A stretch of DNA of 41,692 nt from JAYZDP01 sp036337765 (GCA_036337765.1 JAYZDP010000171.1:1-41692), one strand, 5' to 3'; shown: positions 1 through 8,806, counted from the stretch's first letter. The notes: a model not told the origin generated them from the letters alone. A program made the numbers and translations.

Positions 1-396
1 ATTGGCGGGCCGTCCGTCCTCGTAGCTCTTGGGGTCGTAGGTCCAGACCGTCTCGCCGGTCGCTGCATCGATCGCCGCCACTTGTGACAGCTCGGTCGCC
101 ACGAACAGTAGTGCGCCTACCTTCAGCGGCACCACCTTGAACTGTCCGGCCCGCACCCGCCTGTTGATCTCGGTGACCTCGGTCGAGATCGACTGCCAGG
201 TCCACGCCACCTCCAGATCGCCGAAGTTGCTCTGGTCGATCTGATCCAGCGGTGAGTAGCGCGTATTCGATCCGGTCGCTCCGAATGCGGTCCACTCAGT
301 CGAATCACCGTCGGCCAGTAACGCCGCCGATGCACAGAGCGCCGCCAACGCGATCCGCACCGCTGCCCGACCCGGATAGCTCGTCTGCCGACGCAT
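1..396 (-). CDS. PQQ-dependent dehydrogenase, N-terminal part (cut by window edge)
   Basis: Only the first 132 codons are present; the gene runs off the left edge. The ATG at 396 is preceded by an AAGGAG ribosome site six bases upstream. The protein starts with a positively charged N-terminus and a hydrophobic stretch (about residues 12-28), a likely signal peptide. The mature start, with WTAFGATGSNTRYSPLDQI followed by a VAWTW stretch, is typical of membrane or periplasmic quinoproteins of the glucose/alcohol dehydrogenase type. The motifs GALLFVATELSQVAAIDA and ATGETVWTYDP are a PQQ-propeller blade. Such enzymes oxidise sugars or alcohols in the periplasm and pass electrons to quinone or cytochrome. 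The substrate cannot be told from this fragment. Confidence 0.85.
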   Translation of the reverse strand, partial: MRRQTSYPGRAAVRIALAALCASAALLADGDSTEWTAFGATGSNTRYSPLDQIDQSNFGDLEVAWTWQSISTEVTEINRRVRAGQFKVVPLKVGALLFVATELSQVAAIDAATGETVWTYDPKSYEDGRPAN

Positions 397-589
397 GGCG
401 ACTCCTTTTGTGAACGCTCAGATTACCTTAGCGAGGGAGCCTGTTGACCCCCACTACTGGGGCCTCTGCGTAGGCCATTCACTTACGAGGTTTGAGGAAC
501 GGGGACGACAGACGCCGTAGCGGTCGCATGTGGCAACGGCCGTCGCGGGCTAAGGGCTATCCCGATCTCAGCCTCCGAACCGTCTGGGA

Positions 590-1750
590 TCAGGCGGGTA
601 CCGCGGCGAGGAGAAGGCGCCGCTGACGCTTCCACTCCTTGACGTGGTCGCGGAAGTCGTTCGAGAACTGCTCGAGCTGGCGCTCGATCTCGGCGCGGCG
701 AGCGCTGCCGCGCTCGCGGGCGAGGCGAGCCTTCTCGGAGAGTAGGGTGCGCAGCTCGAGATGTAGTTCGTGGAGCTTCTCTTCGACCTCGGAGAGCACG
801 CTAGCGATGTGCTCGCGGGTCTCGGGCTGCAGGCGCTCGATGCGCCGATCCAGCTTGCGTCGCGCCTCCTGGATCTTCACCAGGGCGATGGTTTCTTTCG
901 GCAGGCGGCGTAGGCTGTTGGCCAGGCCGACGCGATTCAGAAACCAGATCATCCACTTGCCCGGATCCCAGTGCCAGGCCCGCGCGCCGATACGGTAGTC
1001 GCCCGGGAAGGAGTGGTGGAAGTTGTGGTACCCCTCGCCGAAGGTGATGAGCGCAAGCAACCCGCTGTCACGAGCCGTCGTTTCGCTGTCGTAGGGCTGA
1101 CGGCCGACGATATGGGCGGCCGAGTTGATGAGGAAGGTGGCGTGCATGATGGCGACGATGCGTGTGCAGCCGCCCCAGACGAAGCCGGCCATGAGGCCCG
1201 CCATCACTCCCTTGCCCTGGAGTGTGGTCACCGTGGCGGCGACCGCCATCGGCATGGCGAAACCCATCGCGATAGCGACCAGAACGAAGTACTTGTGCTG
1301 CCACATGACGATCGGGTCACGGCGCAGGTCGTCAACGTTGACGCGAGGGTTGGGGGGTTCGTGGTGAACCAGCATCCAGCCCATGTGCGCCCAGAAGAAG
1401 CCGTGGTGGATGTTGTGGGGATCGTGGGGATCGCCATCCTGGTCGGAGAACTTGTGGTGGTAGCGATGGTCAGAGCTCCACAGCAGGGCCGACGACTCGA
1501 ACGTCGAGGCGCCGAAGAGCACGAGCGCGAGTCGTATCGGCCATGGGGCACGATAGGTGCAGTGGGTGAAGAGTCGGTGATAGCCGGCGGTGATCGACAG
1601 GCCGCCGGCTAAAAACATCACCAGGAAGAGGCCGAGCTCGAGGGCACCGAAGCCGAGCCCGAAAATGTAGAGCGGGGTCGTGATGACGGCGATGACGAAA
1701 GTCGTGATGAGAAAGCCACTCGTCACCCAGTTGATGCCGCTATTCCGCAT
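590..1750 (-). CDS. Fatty acyl-CoA/acyl-lipid desaturase with C-terminal coiled coil
   Basis: A membrane di-iron desaturase of 386 aa. The three histidine boxes are visible: HRLFTH (residues 58-63), HRYHH (95-99) and HNFHH (242-246), as in Delta-9 stearoyl-CoA desaturase-type enzymes. Hydrophobic segments lie near residues 10-55, 70-90 and 153-205. These enzymes introduce a cis double bond into a saturated acyl chain using O2 and electrons from a ferredoxin or cytochrome b5-like donor. The last roughly 95 residues (about 290-386) are charged and heptad-like, rich in E, R, K and L, predicting a long coiled coil that most bacterial desaturases lack. Start ATG at 1750. The gene reads toward the PQQ dehydrogenase, with 193 bases between them. 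Confidence 0.9.
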   Translation of the reverse strand: MRNSGINWVTSGFLITTFVIAVITTPLYIFGLGFGALELGLFLVMFLAGGLSITAGYHRLFTHCTYRAPWPIRLALVLFGASTFESSALLWSSDHRYHHKFSDQDGDPHDPHNIHHGFFWAHMGWMLVHHEPPNPRVNVDDLRRDPIVMWQHKYFVLVAIAMGFAMPMAVAATVTTLQGKGVMAGLMAGFVWGGCTRIVAIMHATFLINSAAHIVGRQPYDSETTARDSGLLALITFGEGYHNFHHSFPGDYRIGARAWHWDPGKWMIWFLNRVGLANSLRRLPKETIALVKIQEARRKLDRRIERLQPETREHIASVLSEVEEKLHELHLELRTLLSEKARLARERGSARRAEIERQLEQFSNDFRDHVKEWKRQRRLLLAAVPA

Positions 1751-1879
1751 ATCAGCGCGATCCTTGTGGTTGGCGTAGAAAAGGCATGAGCACGCGTGGG
1801 TCGTGCTCCCAGCCCGGTCGAAATCGTAGCATAGCGCCGCCGTGCAGAGGGGCTGCCGGAGGGCGCATGGAAGCGTGTG

Positions 1880-2137
1880 TCAGGGGGTTTCGAGGTGCGG
1901 GCGAAAGGGCCACCTGGGGCCGTCGTAGTCCTCGATGTCGCCATCGCGGATCGCCTTGTCGAGCCACACAACGTAGCGCACGTCTTCGAGGTTCTGACGG
2001 TCCGCTGCCGTCATCGGCACGCCGCCCTCCAGATCGATCGGCGTCGAGCCCCAGGTGACGGACACCATCAGACCCGCAGCCGAGAAAAGCAGTGCCACCA
2101 GCACGACCACTCTTCCCGAAGCAACTCTCGAAGACAT
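1880..2137 (-). CDS. Small exported protein of unknown function
   Basis: An 85-aa protein. The ATG at 2137 is chosen over an upstream TTG at 2155 because a strong GGGAGG site sits eight bases before it. Residues 9-30 are hydrophobic with a basic N-terminus, a signal peptide with a possible cut after the VTWGS stretch. The mature part is short and acidic (VPMTAADRQNLEDVRYVVW, then KAIRDGDIEDYDGPRWPF). No family is recognised. It lies 54 bases downstream of the PilY1 remnant on the same strand, so it may once have been co-transcribed with a pilus gene; that is inference only. Confidence 0.55.
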   Translation of the reverse strand: MSSRVASGRVVVLVALLFSAAGLMVSVTWGSTPIDLEGGVPMTAADRQNLEDVRYVVWLDKAIRDGDIEDYDGPRWPFRPHLETP

Positions 2138-2191
2138 AACGAAAACCTCCCTCAACGCCGCTCTTGATACCGCAAAGGTGGCAGGAGATCG

Positions 2192-3121
2192 TCAGCCATC
2201 CCTAATGCTCCTTCCAGTTTTTGTACTGGAGGCATATGGGATCGGCGCGATGCGCTGGAGGTGGGTGTCGGCGGCGACCATTTTGAGGTCGAGTCGGTAA
2301 TTCGAGAAGCGGCAGGTGGACGGGAACAGGTCCTTGAGGCCCTCGAGCATGTCGAGCTCGCCTTCGCTCAGATCGTCTGAGCTAGGCCCGGTGCCACCCT
2401 GAGGCTCCTTGAGCTGGCCCACCTCGGTGAACGAGGTCGTCACGAAGGTCGAGACAGCCTGGAAGCGGGTCGGATCGCCGAGGATGTCGGCCAGCAGAGC
2501 GTCGCCGGACGTCGTCGCGACTACGAAGCTGCGGCTGAAACCGGCGCGCGCGCAGAGGTTGTCGACGTCATTCTCGAACTTCTTCTCGCCGCAGGTTTCT
2601 TCTGCGAGCGCGCTACCGCCGGCGTCGGTGAGCGCAGTCTCGGGCTGGAAGGCCGAGAACGTGGTGAGCCCGGTCAGGGCGAGTGCATTGGTGATGATGC
2701 GCTCGTCCGGATCGAGACCGAGGTACCAACCGCGCCGGCCGGCCGTGCGAGTGAACAACACATCTTCGGTGAGATTGGGGTTTCCGATGATGACCGGTTG
2801 TAGGTTCTCCTCCGTGATCGGCAGGTCGGCGGGGTCGAGCTCGTCGCTGTCGTCGAGGAAGGTATAGAAGCGGCCGTTCTGCTCGCTCCGGTCCCAGAGG
2901 TTCTCGCGATTGCCTGAGCCGAACGAGAGGCCATACAGGCCCATGCTGGCAGAGTAAAAGACCGATGGAGCATGGTAGAGCTGGCGCGCCACGCCGGTGG
3001 CGAACGAGCTCCCTGCGCCGTCGTTGTTCCAGTTTGCGTCGAAGATCGCGACGGGTTCCCAGACCGGGTCCGCGTTGGTATCGACCGCGGGAACGCGCTT
3101 GGCGGTAGGATCCGCGCCCAT
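2192..3121 (-). pseudogene. PilY1-like C-terminal beta-propeller remnant
   Basis: An open frame of about 309 codons that matches the C-terminal part of PilY1 (the Neisseria PilC propeller domain), the type IV pilus tip adhesin and retraction regulator. Visible features are LYGLSFGSGNRENLW, FYTFLDD, then GWYLGLDPDERIITNALALT and a TFSAFQPET stretch, in the family's order. PilY1 proteins normally exceed about 1000 residues and carry a signal peptide and N-terminal adhesin region; neither is present here. The frame opens abruptly at 3121, where its ATG shares the same CATG palindrome with the start of the divergent CoA transferase. This suggests truncation by rearrangement, although a chimeric assembly junction is possible. 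It could also be a short expressed protein. Confidence 0.65.
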
Positions 3122-4349
3122 GATTCCACTTCTCAAGGGTCTGCGCGTGGTCGAGGGGTCCGCGTTCGTGGCGGCGCCGCTCGGCGGGATGACCTTGGGT
3201 CAACTCGGTGCCGAGGTGATTCGCTTCGATCCGATCGGTGGCGGTATCGATATCGGTCGTTGGCCCCTATCTGGCTCCGGCAAGAGCCTCTACTGGGCAG
3301 GGTTGAACAAGGGAAAGAAGTCGATCTGCCTCGACATTCGTCGTCCCGAGGGCCGCGCGTTGGTCTACGGCCTCGTGGCCGCGCCAGGCGCCGGCAACGG
3401 GATTTTCTCGACCAACTTTCCCGAGCGCGGCTGGCTGGCCTATGACGAGGTACGGGCGAAGTCCCGCGACGATTTGGTGATGGTCAACGTCATGGGCTCA
3501 AGCGACGGTCGGTCGGCCTTGGACTACACGATCAACTGCGCTGTCGGCTACCCGTTGGCGACCGGCTCGGCGACGCGTGACGCGCCGGTGAACCATGTGT
3601 TTCCGGCCTGGGACGCCATGACCGGGGTGTGTACGGCGCTTTCCGTGCTTGCCGCCGACCGCCACCGTCGAGACACCGGTGAGGGGCAGCTGGTCAGGCT
3701 CTCGCTTGCCGACGTCGCCCTATGGATGGTCGGCAATCTCGGTCACATCGCCGAGGCCGAGATCAACGGCGAGGATCGGCCCTCCTACGGTAACGACGTC
3801 TTCGGCGCCTTCGGCCGCGATTTTCCGACCGCCGACGGCGAGCGCGTCTACGTGGTGGCGATCACCCTGCAGCAATGGCGAGCCCTGGTGGCGGCGACGG
3901 GGATCAAGGAGCGCGTCGCCGCCTTCGAGACCGAGAGTGGCATCGACCTGAAGGACGAGGGCGAGCGCTTCCGCCAGCGCGACACGATCGCCGGATGGGT
4001 GGGGCCGTGGATCGGCTGCCGCAAGCTCGCTGACGTCGGCGCCTCGTTCGACGGCGCGAAGGTGTGCTGGGGTCGCTATCAGAGCTTCCGCCAGCTCGTC
4101 GACGAGGATCCTCGCTGCTCGGAGGACAATCCGCTCTTCCAACGCGCCCGTCAGCCGGGCATCGGCAGCTACCTGGTGCCGCGCCTGCCCATGGACTTCG
4201 GGGCGCTGGCGCGCGAAGACGTGCGCCCGGCGCCGCAGATCGGCGAGCACACCGACGAGGTCCTCGAAACCGTGTTGGGGTTGTCGACGACAGAGATCGG
4301 CGAGCTTCACGACCAGGGGCTGGTGGCCAGCCCACCGGCGGAGGCCTAG
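3120..4349 (+). CDS. mct: CaiB/BaiF type III CoA transferase, 2-methylfumaryl-CoA isomerase-like
   Basis: A 409-aa family III CoA transferase. Recognisable blocks are LKGLRVVEGSAFVAAPLGG at the N-terminus, RFDPIGGGIDIGRWP, YWAGLNKGKKSICLDIR and HVFPAWDAMTG, whose Asp (residue 165) sits where this family forms the aspartyl-CoA thioester. The blocks QPGIGSYLVP and GEHTDEVL lie near the C-terminus. From memory, the whole pattern is close to Chloroflexus mesaconyl-C1-CoA to C4-CoA transferase, an intramolecular CoA transferase of the 3-hydroxypropionate bicycle. The ATG at 3120 is preferred because the family starts exactly at LLKGLRVVEGS; the frame is open upstream but reads antisense to the PilY1 remnant. 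The next gene starts one base after its stop, so the two are probably coupled. Superfamily is certain; exact substrate is inferred. Confidence 0.8.
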   Translation: MIPLLKGLRVVEGSAFVAAPLGGMTLGQLGAEVIRFDPIGGGIDIGRWPLSGSGKSLYWAGLNKGKKSICLDIRRPEGRALVYGLVAAPGAGNGIFSTNFPERGWLAYDEVRAKSRDDLVMVNVMGSSDGRSALDYTINCAVGYPLATGSATRDAPVNHVFPAWDAMTGVCTALSVLAADRHRRDTGEGQLVRLSLADVALWMVGNLGHIAEAEINGEDRPSYGNDVFGAFGRDFPTADGERVYVVAITLQQWRALVAATGIKERVAAFETESGIDLKDEGERFRQRDTIAGWVGPWIGCRKLADVGASFDGAKVCWGRYQSFRQLVDEDPRCSEDNPLFQRARQPGIGSYLVPRLPMDFGALAREDVRPAPQIGEHTDEVLETVLGLSTTEIGELHDQGLVASPPAEA

Positions 4350-4350
4350 G

Positions 4351-5355
4351 GTGTCGGTCCGTTTCGGCCTTGCCTACGACTTCCGCAACCCGGAGCAGTG
4401 GCGACAGCCCTGGGGCGAGGTCTTCGCCAAGCTCCTACGCCAGATCGAGCTGGCCGAGGAGATGGGCTTCGAGTCGATCTGGTTGACCGAGCACCACTTC
4501 ACCGATGACGGCTACACCCCTTCGCCGATCCCGCTGCTTGGCGCGATTGCGGCGCGCACCCGCCGCGTCGAGATCAGTACCGACATTCTGCTCCTGCCGC
4601 TCTACCACGCGCTGCATCTGGCGGAGGATCTGGCGACCATCGACATCATCTCGCAGGGCCGGGCGATGCTCGGCATCGGGATGGGCTATCGCGACCTAGA
4701 GTTCGAGGCATTCGGCCGATCGCGGCGCCAACGGGTGTCGTTGACCGAGGAGGGGATCGCGGTACTGCGTGGCGCCTGGGGCCCCGAGCCGTTCTCGTTC
4801 GACGGCCAGCACTACTCGTTCTCCGAGCTCGACGTCACCCCCAAACCCGTGCGCCAGCCGCACCCACCGCTTTGGCTGGCCGCGATGAGTGAGCCGGCGG
4901 CGCGGCGCGCTGCGCGGCTAGATCTCCATTTGCTCCCCCAGCGTGATCTACGGGCTTCCTACTACCCCTGGCTCGACGAGCTCGCCAAGCTGGGACGCGA
5001 TCCGGCCGACTACCGGCTCGGCGTCATCAAGCCATGGTTCGTGGCCGACGCCGGCCGCAACGACGAGACGTGGCAGCGCGCCCGCTTCCACGAGCGCTAC
5101 CGCGCCGACGTCTATGCTCCGTGGATCCGCGACGGTGGATTCCCTGAGCTGCCGGAGGGCGACCCGAAGCCGATCGACCAGTCTTACCTGGTCGGTCCGC
5201 CGCAGCAACTCGTCGACGAGCTCAGTCGTTTTCGCGACGACCTTCCCGCCACCGACATCGTGGGCTGGGGCACTCCGGTCGGCATGGATCCCGACGACGT
5301 AACGCCGCACCTGGAGCGATTCGCCACCGAGGTCATGCCCCATCTGCGCGAGTAG
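4351..5355 (+). CDS. LLM-class flavin-dependent oxidoreductase
   Basis: A 334-aa luciferase-like monooxygenase fold (TIM barrel binding FMN or F420). Typical blocks are IELAEEMGFESIWLTEHHF, the GAIAARTRRVEISTDILLLP strand, AEDLATIDIISQGRAMLGIG and KPVRQPHPPLWLAAMSEPAA. It starts with GTG one base after the stop of the CoA transferase, so the pair is translationally coupled and may act on the same pathway. The family includes FMN-dependent monooxygenases and F420-dependent dehydrogenases; the sequence alone does not decide cofactor or substrate. Confidence 0.85.
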   Translation: MSVRFGLAYDFRNPEQWRQPWGEVFAKLLRQIELAEEMGFESIWLTEHHFTDDGYTPSPIPLLGAIAARTRRVEISTDILLLPLYHALHLAEDLATIDIISQGRAMLGIGMGYRDLEFEAFGRSRRQRVSLTEEGIAVLRGAWGPEPFSFDGQHYSFSELDVTPKPVRQPHPPLWLAAMSEPAARRAARLDLHLLPQRDLRASYYPWLDELAKLGRDPADYRLGVIKPWFVADAGRNDETWQRARFHERYRADVYAPWIRDGGFPELPEGDPKPIDQSYLVGPPQQLVDELSRFRDDLPATDIVGWGTPVGMDPDDVTPHLERFATEVMPHLRE

Positions 5356-5399
5356 GGGCGTGAGGAAAATAGACTTGTTCTCATACACCAGGAAGTTGT

Positions 5400-5948
5400 A
5401 TGCGCACCAGGACGCATCGAATCTCCGCCCTCTTGTTTCTGTTGGCCTGCCTTACACCCTTGCACGCGCTGGCCGACGAGTGGATCGAGATCGCGCTCGG
5501 TGGCAAGCGCGAGATCGTGCACATCGCGTGTCTCGACACCCCGGAGTCGAACCACAAGTTCACGACTCTGGGCTGGTTCGGCCGCGCGACGACCAGTGCG
5601 CTAGAGATCGAGTACAAGCTCGGCACCAAGATCTGTGTCGCTGAGCAGACCCCACCGCGGGTCGATGGAGACGGCCACCGCATCGTCTACGTGCAGCACA
5701 ACGACGGCCGCGACTACGCCAACGCTGTCATCTCGGAGGGCTTCGGGCTGCTGCGCCCTGCGAACTGCCGTCGTGGCGAGCACTACCGGGCGGCGGAAGA
5801 CTACTCGATCAAGTACCAGCGCGTCCTGTGGGGCCGTAGCGGTGCCGAGCCCGCCTTCGCCGCGGCCAACGACACCATGGCCCCGGCCGCCGGCCCCGGC
5901 CTCGGCCGCGGTACAGGTCGGCCACGCCGCTCGAGCGGCGGCGGCTGA
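5400..5948 (+). CDS. Exported staphylococcal-nuclease-fold (SNase/TNase) protein
   Basis: A 182-aa protein with a ribosome site (AGGAAG) just before the ATG. Residues 1-25 form a signal peptide, probably cut after LHALA. The SNase fold is seen in CLDTPESN (the DTPE block), GDGHRIVYV, a DYANAVISEGFGLL helix and a C-terminal AAEDYSIKYQRVLWG helix. The two catalytic arginines of staphylococcal nuclease appear replaced by histidine: H aligns with Arg35, five residues before the DTPE Asp, and the H of GDGHR aligns with Arg87. Four cysteines are present, three of them after the signal peptide. The tail after about residue 150 is Gly/Pro/Ala/Arg-rich. It is periplasmic or secreted. Nuclease activity is doubtful; a binding role is possible. 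Confidence 0.7.
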   Translation: MRTRTHRISALLFLLACLTPLHALADEWIEIALGGKREIVHIACLDTPESNHKFTTLGWFGRATTSALEIEYKLGTKICVAEQTPPRVDGDGHRIVYVQHNDGRDYANAVISEGFGLLRPANCRRGEHYRAAEDYSIKYQRVLWGRSGAEPAFAAANDTMAPAAGPGLGRGTGRPRRSSGGG

Positions 5949-6025
5949 CGGCTCCGTCGCTAACGGAACCCGTGTGGCTCCTACGGTGTCCCGCATGTCC
6001 TCGTGATCGCGGTAGGCGACGGCCC

Positions 6026-7345
6026 TCACAGCCAGCCCGTGCCGTACTCGGAGCCGACCTCGTGCTCGATGCGGCTGCCGAGCTTCTCGACCGCGTCGGC
6101 ACGCCGCGCCTGGTAGTGCAGCGGCGGGAAGAGGCCTTCGTAGGGCTCGTACTCGCGGAGGATCTGCCGCGCGACCGTGATCTTGTGCACCTCGGTCGGC
6201 CCATCGGCGATACCCATGGTGATGGAACCGACAAGCTGGCCGACGAAGGGCATCTCGTTGGAGATGCCGAGCGATCCGTGGAGCTGGATCGCGCGCGTGA
6301 CCACGTCGTGGTACACCTTCGGCATCGCGGCCTTGACCGCTGCAATGTCCTTTCGCACCCGGCGGTAGTCCTGGTAGCGGTCGATGCGCCAGGCGGTGCG
6401 CAGCACGAACAGCCGGAACTGCTCCATCTCGATCCAGGAGTCGGCGATCTTCTCCTGCACCAGCTGCTTGGAGGCCAGGATCTCGCCCTGGGTCTCGCGC
6501 GACAGGACGCGCTGGCACATGGCGTCGAAGGCCCGCTTGATCTGTCCCAGAGTGCGCATGGCGTGATGGATCCGCCCACCGCCGAGGCGGGTCTGGGCGA
6601 CGACGAAGCCCTGGCCCTCGCCGCCGAGGAGGTTCTCGCGTGGCACCCGGACGTTGTCGTAGTGGATGTAGCCGTGGCTGCCCTCGCCGTTGCGCTCGCC
6701 GACTCCCACCGCCACGTCGCGAATGATGTTCAGACCCGGAGTGTCGCGAGGTACGACGATCATCGACAGACGGTTGTAGGGCGGCGCCTCGGGGTTGGTG
6801 ACGACCATGGCCACGAGAAAGGAAGCCCAGCGGGCGTTTGAGGAGAACCACTTGTGGCCGTTGATCACCCACTCGTCACCGTCGAGCTCGGCGCGGCAGG
6901 TGAACATCTTCGGGTCGGCGCCGGCGTGCGGCTCGGTCATCGAGTAGCAGGAAACGATCTCGTTTCGCAGCAGTGGTTCGAGGAAGCGCTGCTTCAGCTC
7001 GTCGCCGCCGTAGTGCGCGAGGATCTCGCCGTTGCCCGAGTCGGGCGCCTGGGTGCCGAACACGATCGGTGCGAAGCGCGAGCGGCCGAGGATCTCGTTC
7101 ATCAGCGCCAGCTTGAGCTGGCCATAGCCGGGGCCGCCGAGGTTGGCGCCGAGGTGGCAGGCCCATAGCTTGCGGTCCTGCACCGCCTTCTGCAGCGGCC
7201 GAACCAGCTTTTCGAATCCCGGATGCTGGATGTCGTAGGGATGCTCCAGGACCTGGTCGATGGGCTCGACCTGGTGGGTTACGAAGTCGTCGATCCAGTT
7301 GAGCTCTTCTTGGAACTGGGGGTCGGTCTCGAAGTCCCAGGGCAT
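6026..7345 (-). CDS. Acyl-CoA dehydrogenase
   Basis: A 439-aa FAD acyl-CoA dehydrogenase. The start is the ATG at 7345 with AGGAG eight bases upstream; the frame is open further upstream but that part is not protein-like. Visible are SCYSMTEPHAGADPKMF (flavin/substrate loop), INGHKWFSSNARWASF, RVPRENLLGGEGQGF, LGGGRIHHAMRTLGQIKRAF and the C-terminal AIQLHGSLGISNEMPF with GIADGPTEVHK. It resembles the long-chain ACAD10/11-like group, which dehydrogenates acyl-CoA to trans-2-enoyl-CoA and passes electrons to ETF. No catalytic base residue is assigned with certainty. It stands alone, convergent with the SNase-fold gene. Confidence 0.9.
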   Translation of the reverse strand: MPWDFETDPQFQEELNWIDDFVTHQVEPIDQVLEHPYDIQHPGFEKLVRPLQKAVQDRKLWACHLGANLGGPGYGQLKLALMNEILGRSRFAPIVFGTQAPDSGNGEILAHYGGDELKQRFLEPLLRNEIVSCYSMTEPHAGADPKMFTCRAELDGDEWVINGHKWFSSNARWASFLVAMVVTNPEAPPYNRLSMIVVPRDTPGLNIIRDVAVGVGERNGEGSHGYIHYDNVRVPRENLLGGEGQGFVVAQTRLGGGRIHHAMRTLGQIKRAFDAMCQRVLSRETQGEILASKQLVQEKIADSWIEMEQFRLFVLRTAWRIDRYQDYRRVRKDIAAVKAAMPKVYHDVVTRAIQLHGSLGISNEMPFVGQLVGSITMGIADGPTEVHKITVARQILREYEPYEGLFPPLHYQARRADAVEKLGSRIEHEVGSEYGTGWL

Positions 7346-7440
7346 GGTCTTTCTCCTGTTTGATGGGCGGAGCATCATACTAGGGGACGGTCTCTTCCTT
7401 CGAGGAGCGAGTCTGGCGTAGGACCCTCTCCTCTCTGAAT

Positions 7441-7572
7441 TCAGCGAGGATTGGAGTCGCACTTCAATTGCGACTTGCGGTCCTTCGCTGGTGGAAGCCG
7501 GTGGATGGCGATCAGGCAGCCGTCGAAGGTGGCGACGTAAACTCGTTCCCCTGATGGACTGCGGGCCTCGAT
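7441..7572 (-). pseudogene. Possible beta-propeller (PQQ-like blade) fragment
   Basis: A reading frame of about 43 codons containing ARSPSGERVYVATFDGCLIAI, which has the strand-turn-strand pattern of one PQQ-like or similar propeller blade (G-x-VYVAT-x-DG-x-L-x-AI). It ends at a stop at 7441 and shows no plausible full gene around it. It lies between the acyl-CoA dehydrogenase and the nucleotidyltransferase. It could be the tail of a lost gene or a chance frame. Confidence 0.2.
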
Positions 7573-7605
7573 TGACGACACTGCTGGAGCAGGAGCACTT
7601 GACGA

Positions 7606-8724
7606 ATGCGACGCGGTTCTGTGGTGCCACAATGTAGGCCCGTGGCCCTAGAGCTGGAAGCCCTCTGGCGAGTCTTCGCCGCCCTACTGCGCGGCGATGC
7701 CGACACGTTTAGGGAGAGATATCGAGCGTCGTGCGCTTCCAACAAGCACGTGAGAACCTTCCTAAACGGCCAGAGGTTGGCTCCGACCATCGCGGCCGCA
7801 ATCGAGGACCTGACACTCCAAGACGAGCTCTCCTCTGGCCTATGGGAAGAGTTGCGCACCCAGCGCCGGGTGCAGTTCATGCAGGCGCTGGCGAACCTCA
7901 GAGCCGCAACCGATCTCCACGTCTGGCTGACGGCTGCAGGCTTCGAGCATCTCTTCCTGAAGGGGCCTCTGCTGGCTCACCGTATTCACGGAGGTTTCGA
8001 ACGGAGGTCGGTCAGTGACATCGACCTGCTTGTCGCCCGAGGCGCGGTCGATCGCGTCGAACGTGAGCTGTTCGCCCGGGACTACAAGGTCCGCTACGGA
8101 ACGCTCTTGGGCCGCGGAATCAGCCGCGTCTTCACCCACCATTTCGCGTACGCGAGCGAGCGGCAGACGCTCGAGGTGCACTGGTGTCTGGTGCGGGAGT
8201 CGGGCGTCAGGGTCGACATGGACGCGGTATGGGCTCACCGCGGGGCCGTCGACTTTCGTGGAGCTTCGCTTCCGGTTCCTAGTCTTGAAACGAGCCTCTT
8301 GATTCAGGTGCTCGGCGTTGCCAAGGATCTGGAGCTCGGTTCGTTGACACTGCGCTCCTTCGTAGACGTCTACGCGCTGGCGCGCGTTCTGGGGACGACT
8401 TTCGATTGGAGGAGTTTTCTTGAGCTCCTGTCGCAGCAAGGCGCGGGTCGACTTGCCGTTGTCGTTCTCGAGCTCACCCTCCGTCTCATGGAGTGTCGCG
8501 CCGAGCTTTCGCCACTGACGGCGGCCGTTGAGGAGCGCCTGGATTCGATGCCGCGCCTTCAGTGGGATCACCCCACCATGGGTCTCGAGGTGTTCGGCCT
8601 GCAGCCTCCTGCACTCAGGAACAAGAGGATCCTCTTTCCTCTGCATCGTGGCGGTGCGTCGGCGGCCTGGGCGTGGTGGACGTTGTCATACCCTTTCCGC
8701 AAGGCCGTATACCAGGAGTCGTGA
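7606..8724 (+). CDS. Nucleotidyltransferase family protein (NTP_transf_5-like)
   Basis: A 372-aa protein with the polymerase-beta-like fold of the NTP_transf_5 family. The signature is FLKGPLLAHRIHGGF followed by RSVSDIDLLV (residues about 117-143), with Lys119-Gly120 and metal-binding Asp138 and Asp140, plus LEVHW near residue 184. Family members occur beside PqqD-like proteins and HprK-like kinases in lasso-peptide clusters and in HPr-related/exopolysaccharide systems, where they are thought to transfer a nucleotide or act as accessory enzymes. Here it is followed by exactly such a pair. An AGGAG lies 12 bases before the ATG; a GTG at 7642 is an alternative start. The substrate is unknown. 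Confidence 0.75.
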   Translation: MRRGSVVPQCRPVALELEALWRVFAALLRGDADTFRERYRASCASNKHVRTFLNGQRLAPTIAAAIEDLTLQDELSSGLWEELRTQRRVQFMQALANLRAATDLHVWLTAAGFEHLFLKGPLLAHRIHGGFERRSVSDIDLLVARGAVDRVERELFARDYKVRYGTLLGRGISRVFTHHFAYASERQTLEVHWCLVRESGVRVDMDAVWAHRGAVDFRGASLPVPSLETSLLIQVLGVAKDLELGSLTLRSFVDVYALARVLGTTFDWRSFLELLSQQGAGRLAVVVLELTLRLMECRAELSPLTAAVEERLDSMPRLQWDHPTMGLEVFGLQPPALRNKRILFPLHRGGASAAWAWWTLSYPFRKAVYQES

Positions 8725-8806
8725 AGTTCCCACGTCGGCGGTTTCCACCGCTGCTGCCAAACGCCTGCTGTGCCCCAGCGGCGCGCTGGGCTAGCAGGTT
8801 GGTGTT

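Noticed and set aside
421..480. Small inverted repeat CCCC/GGGG between the first two genes
   Set aside because: The stem is only four base pairs with no T-run, too weak for a terminator.
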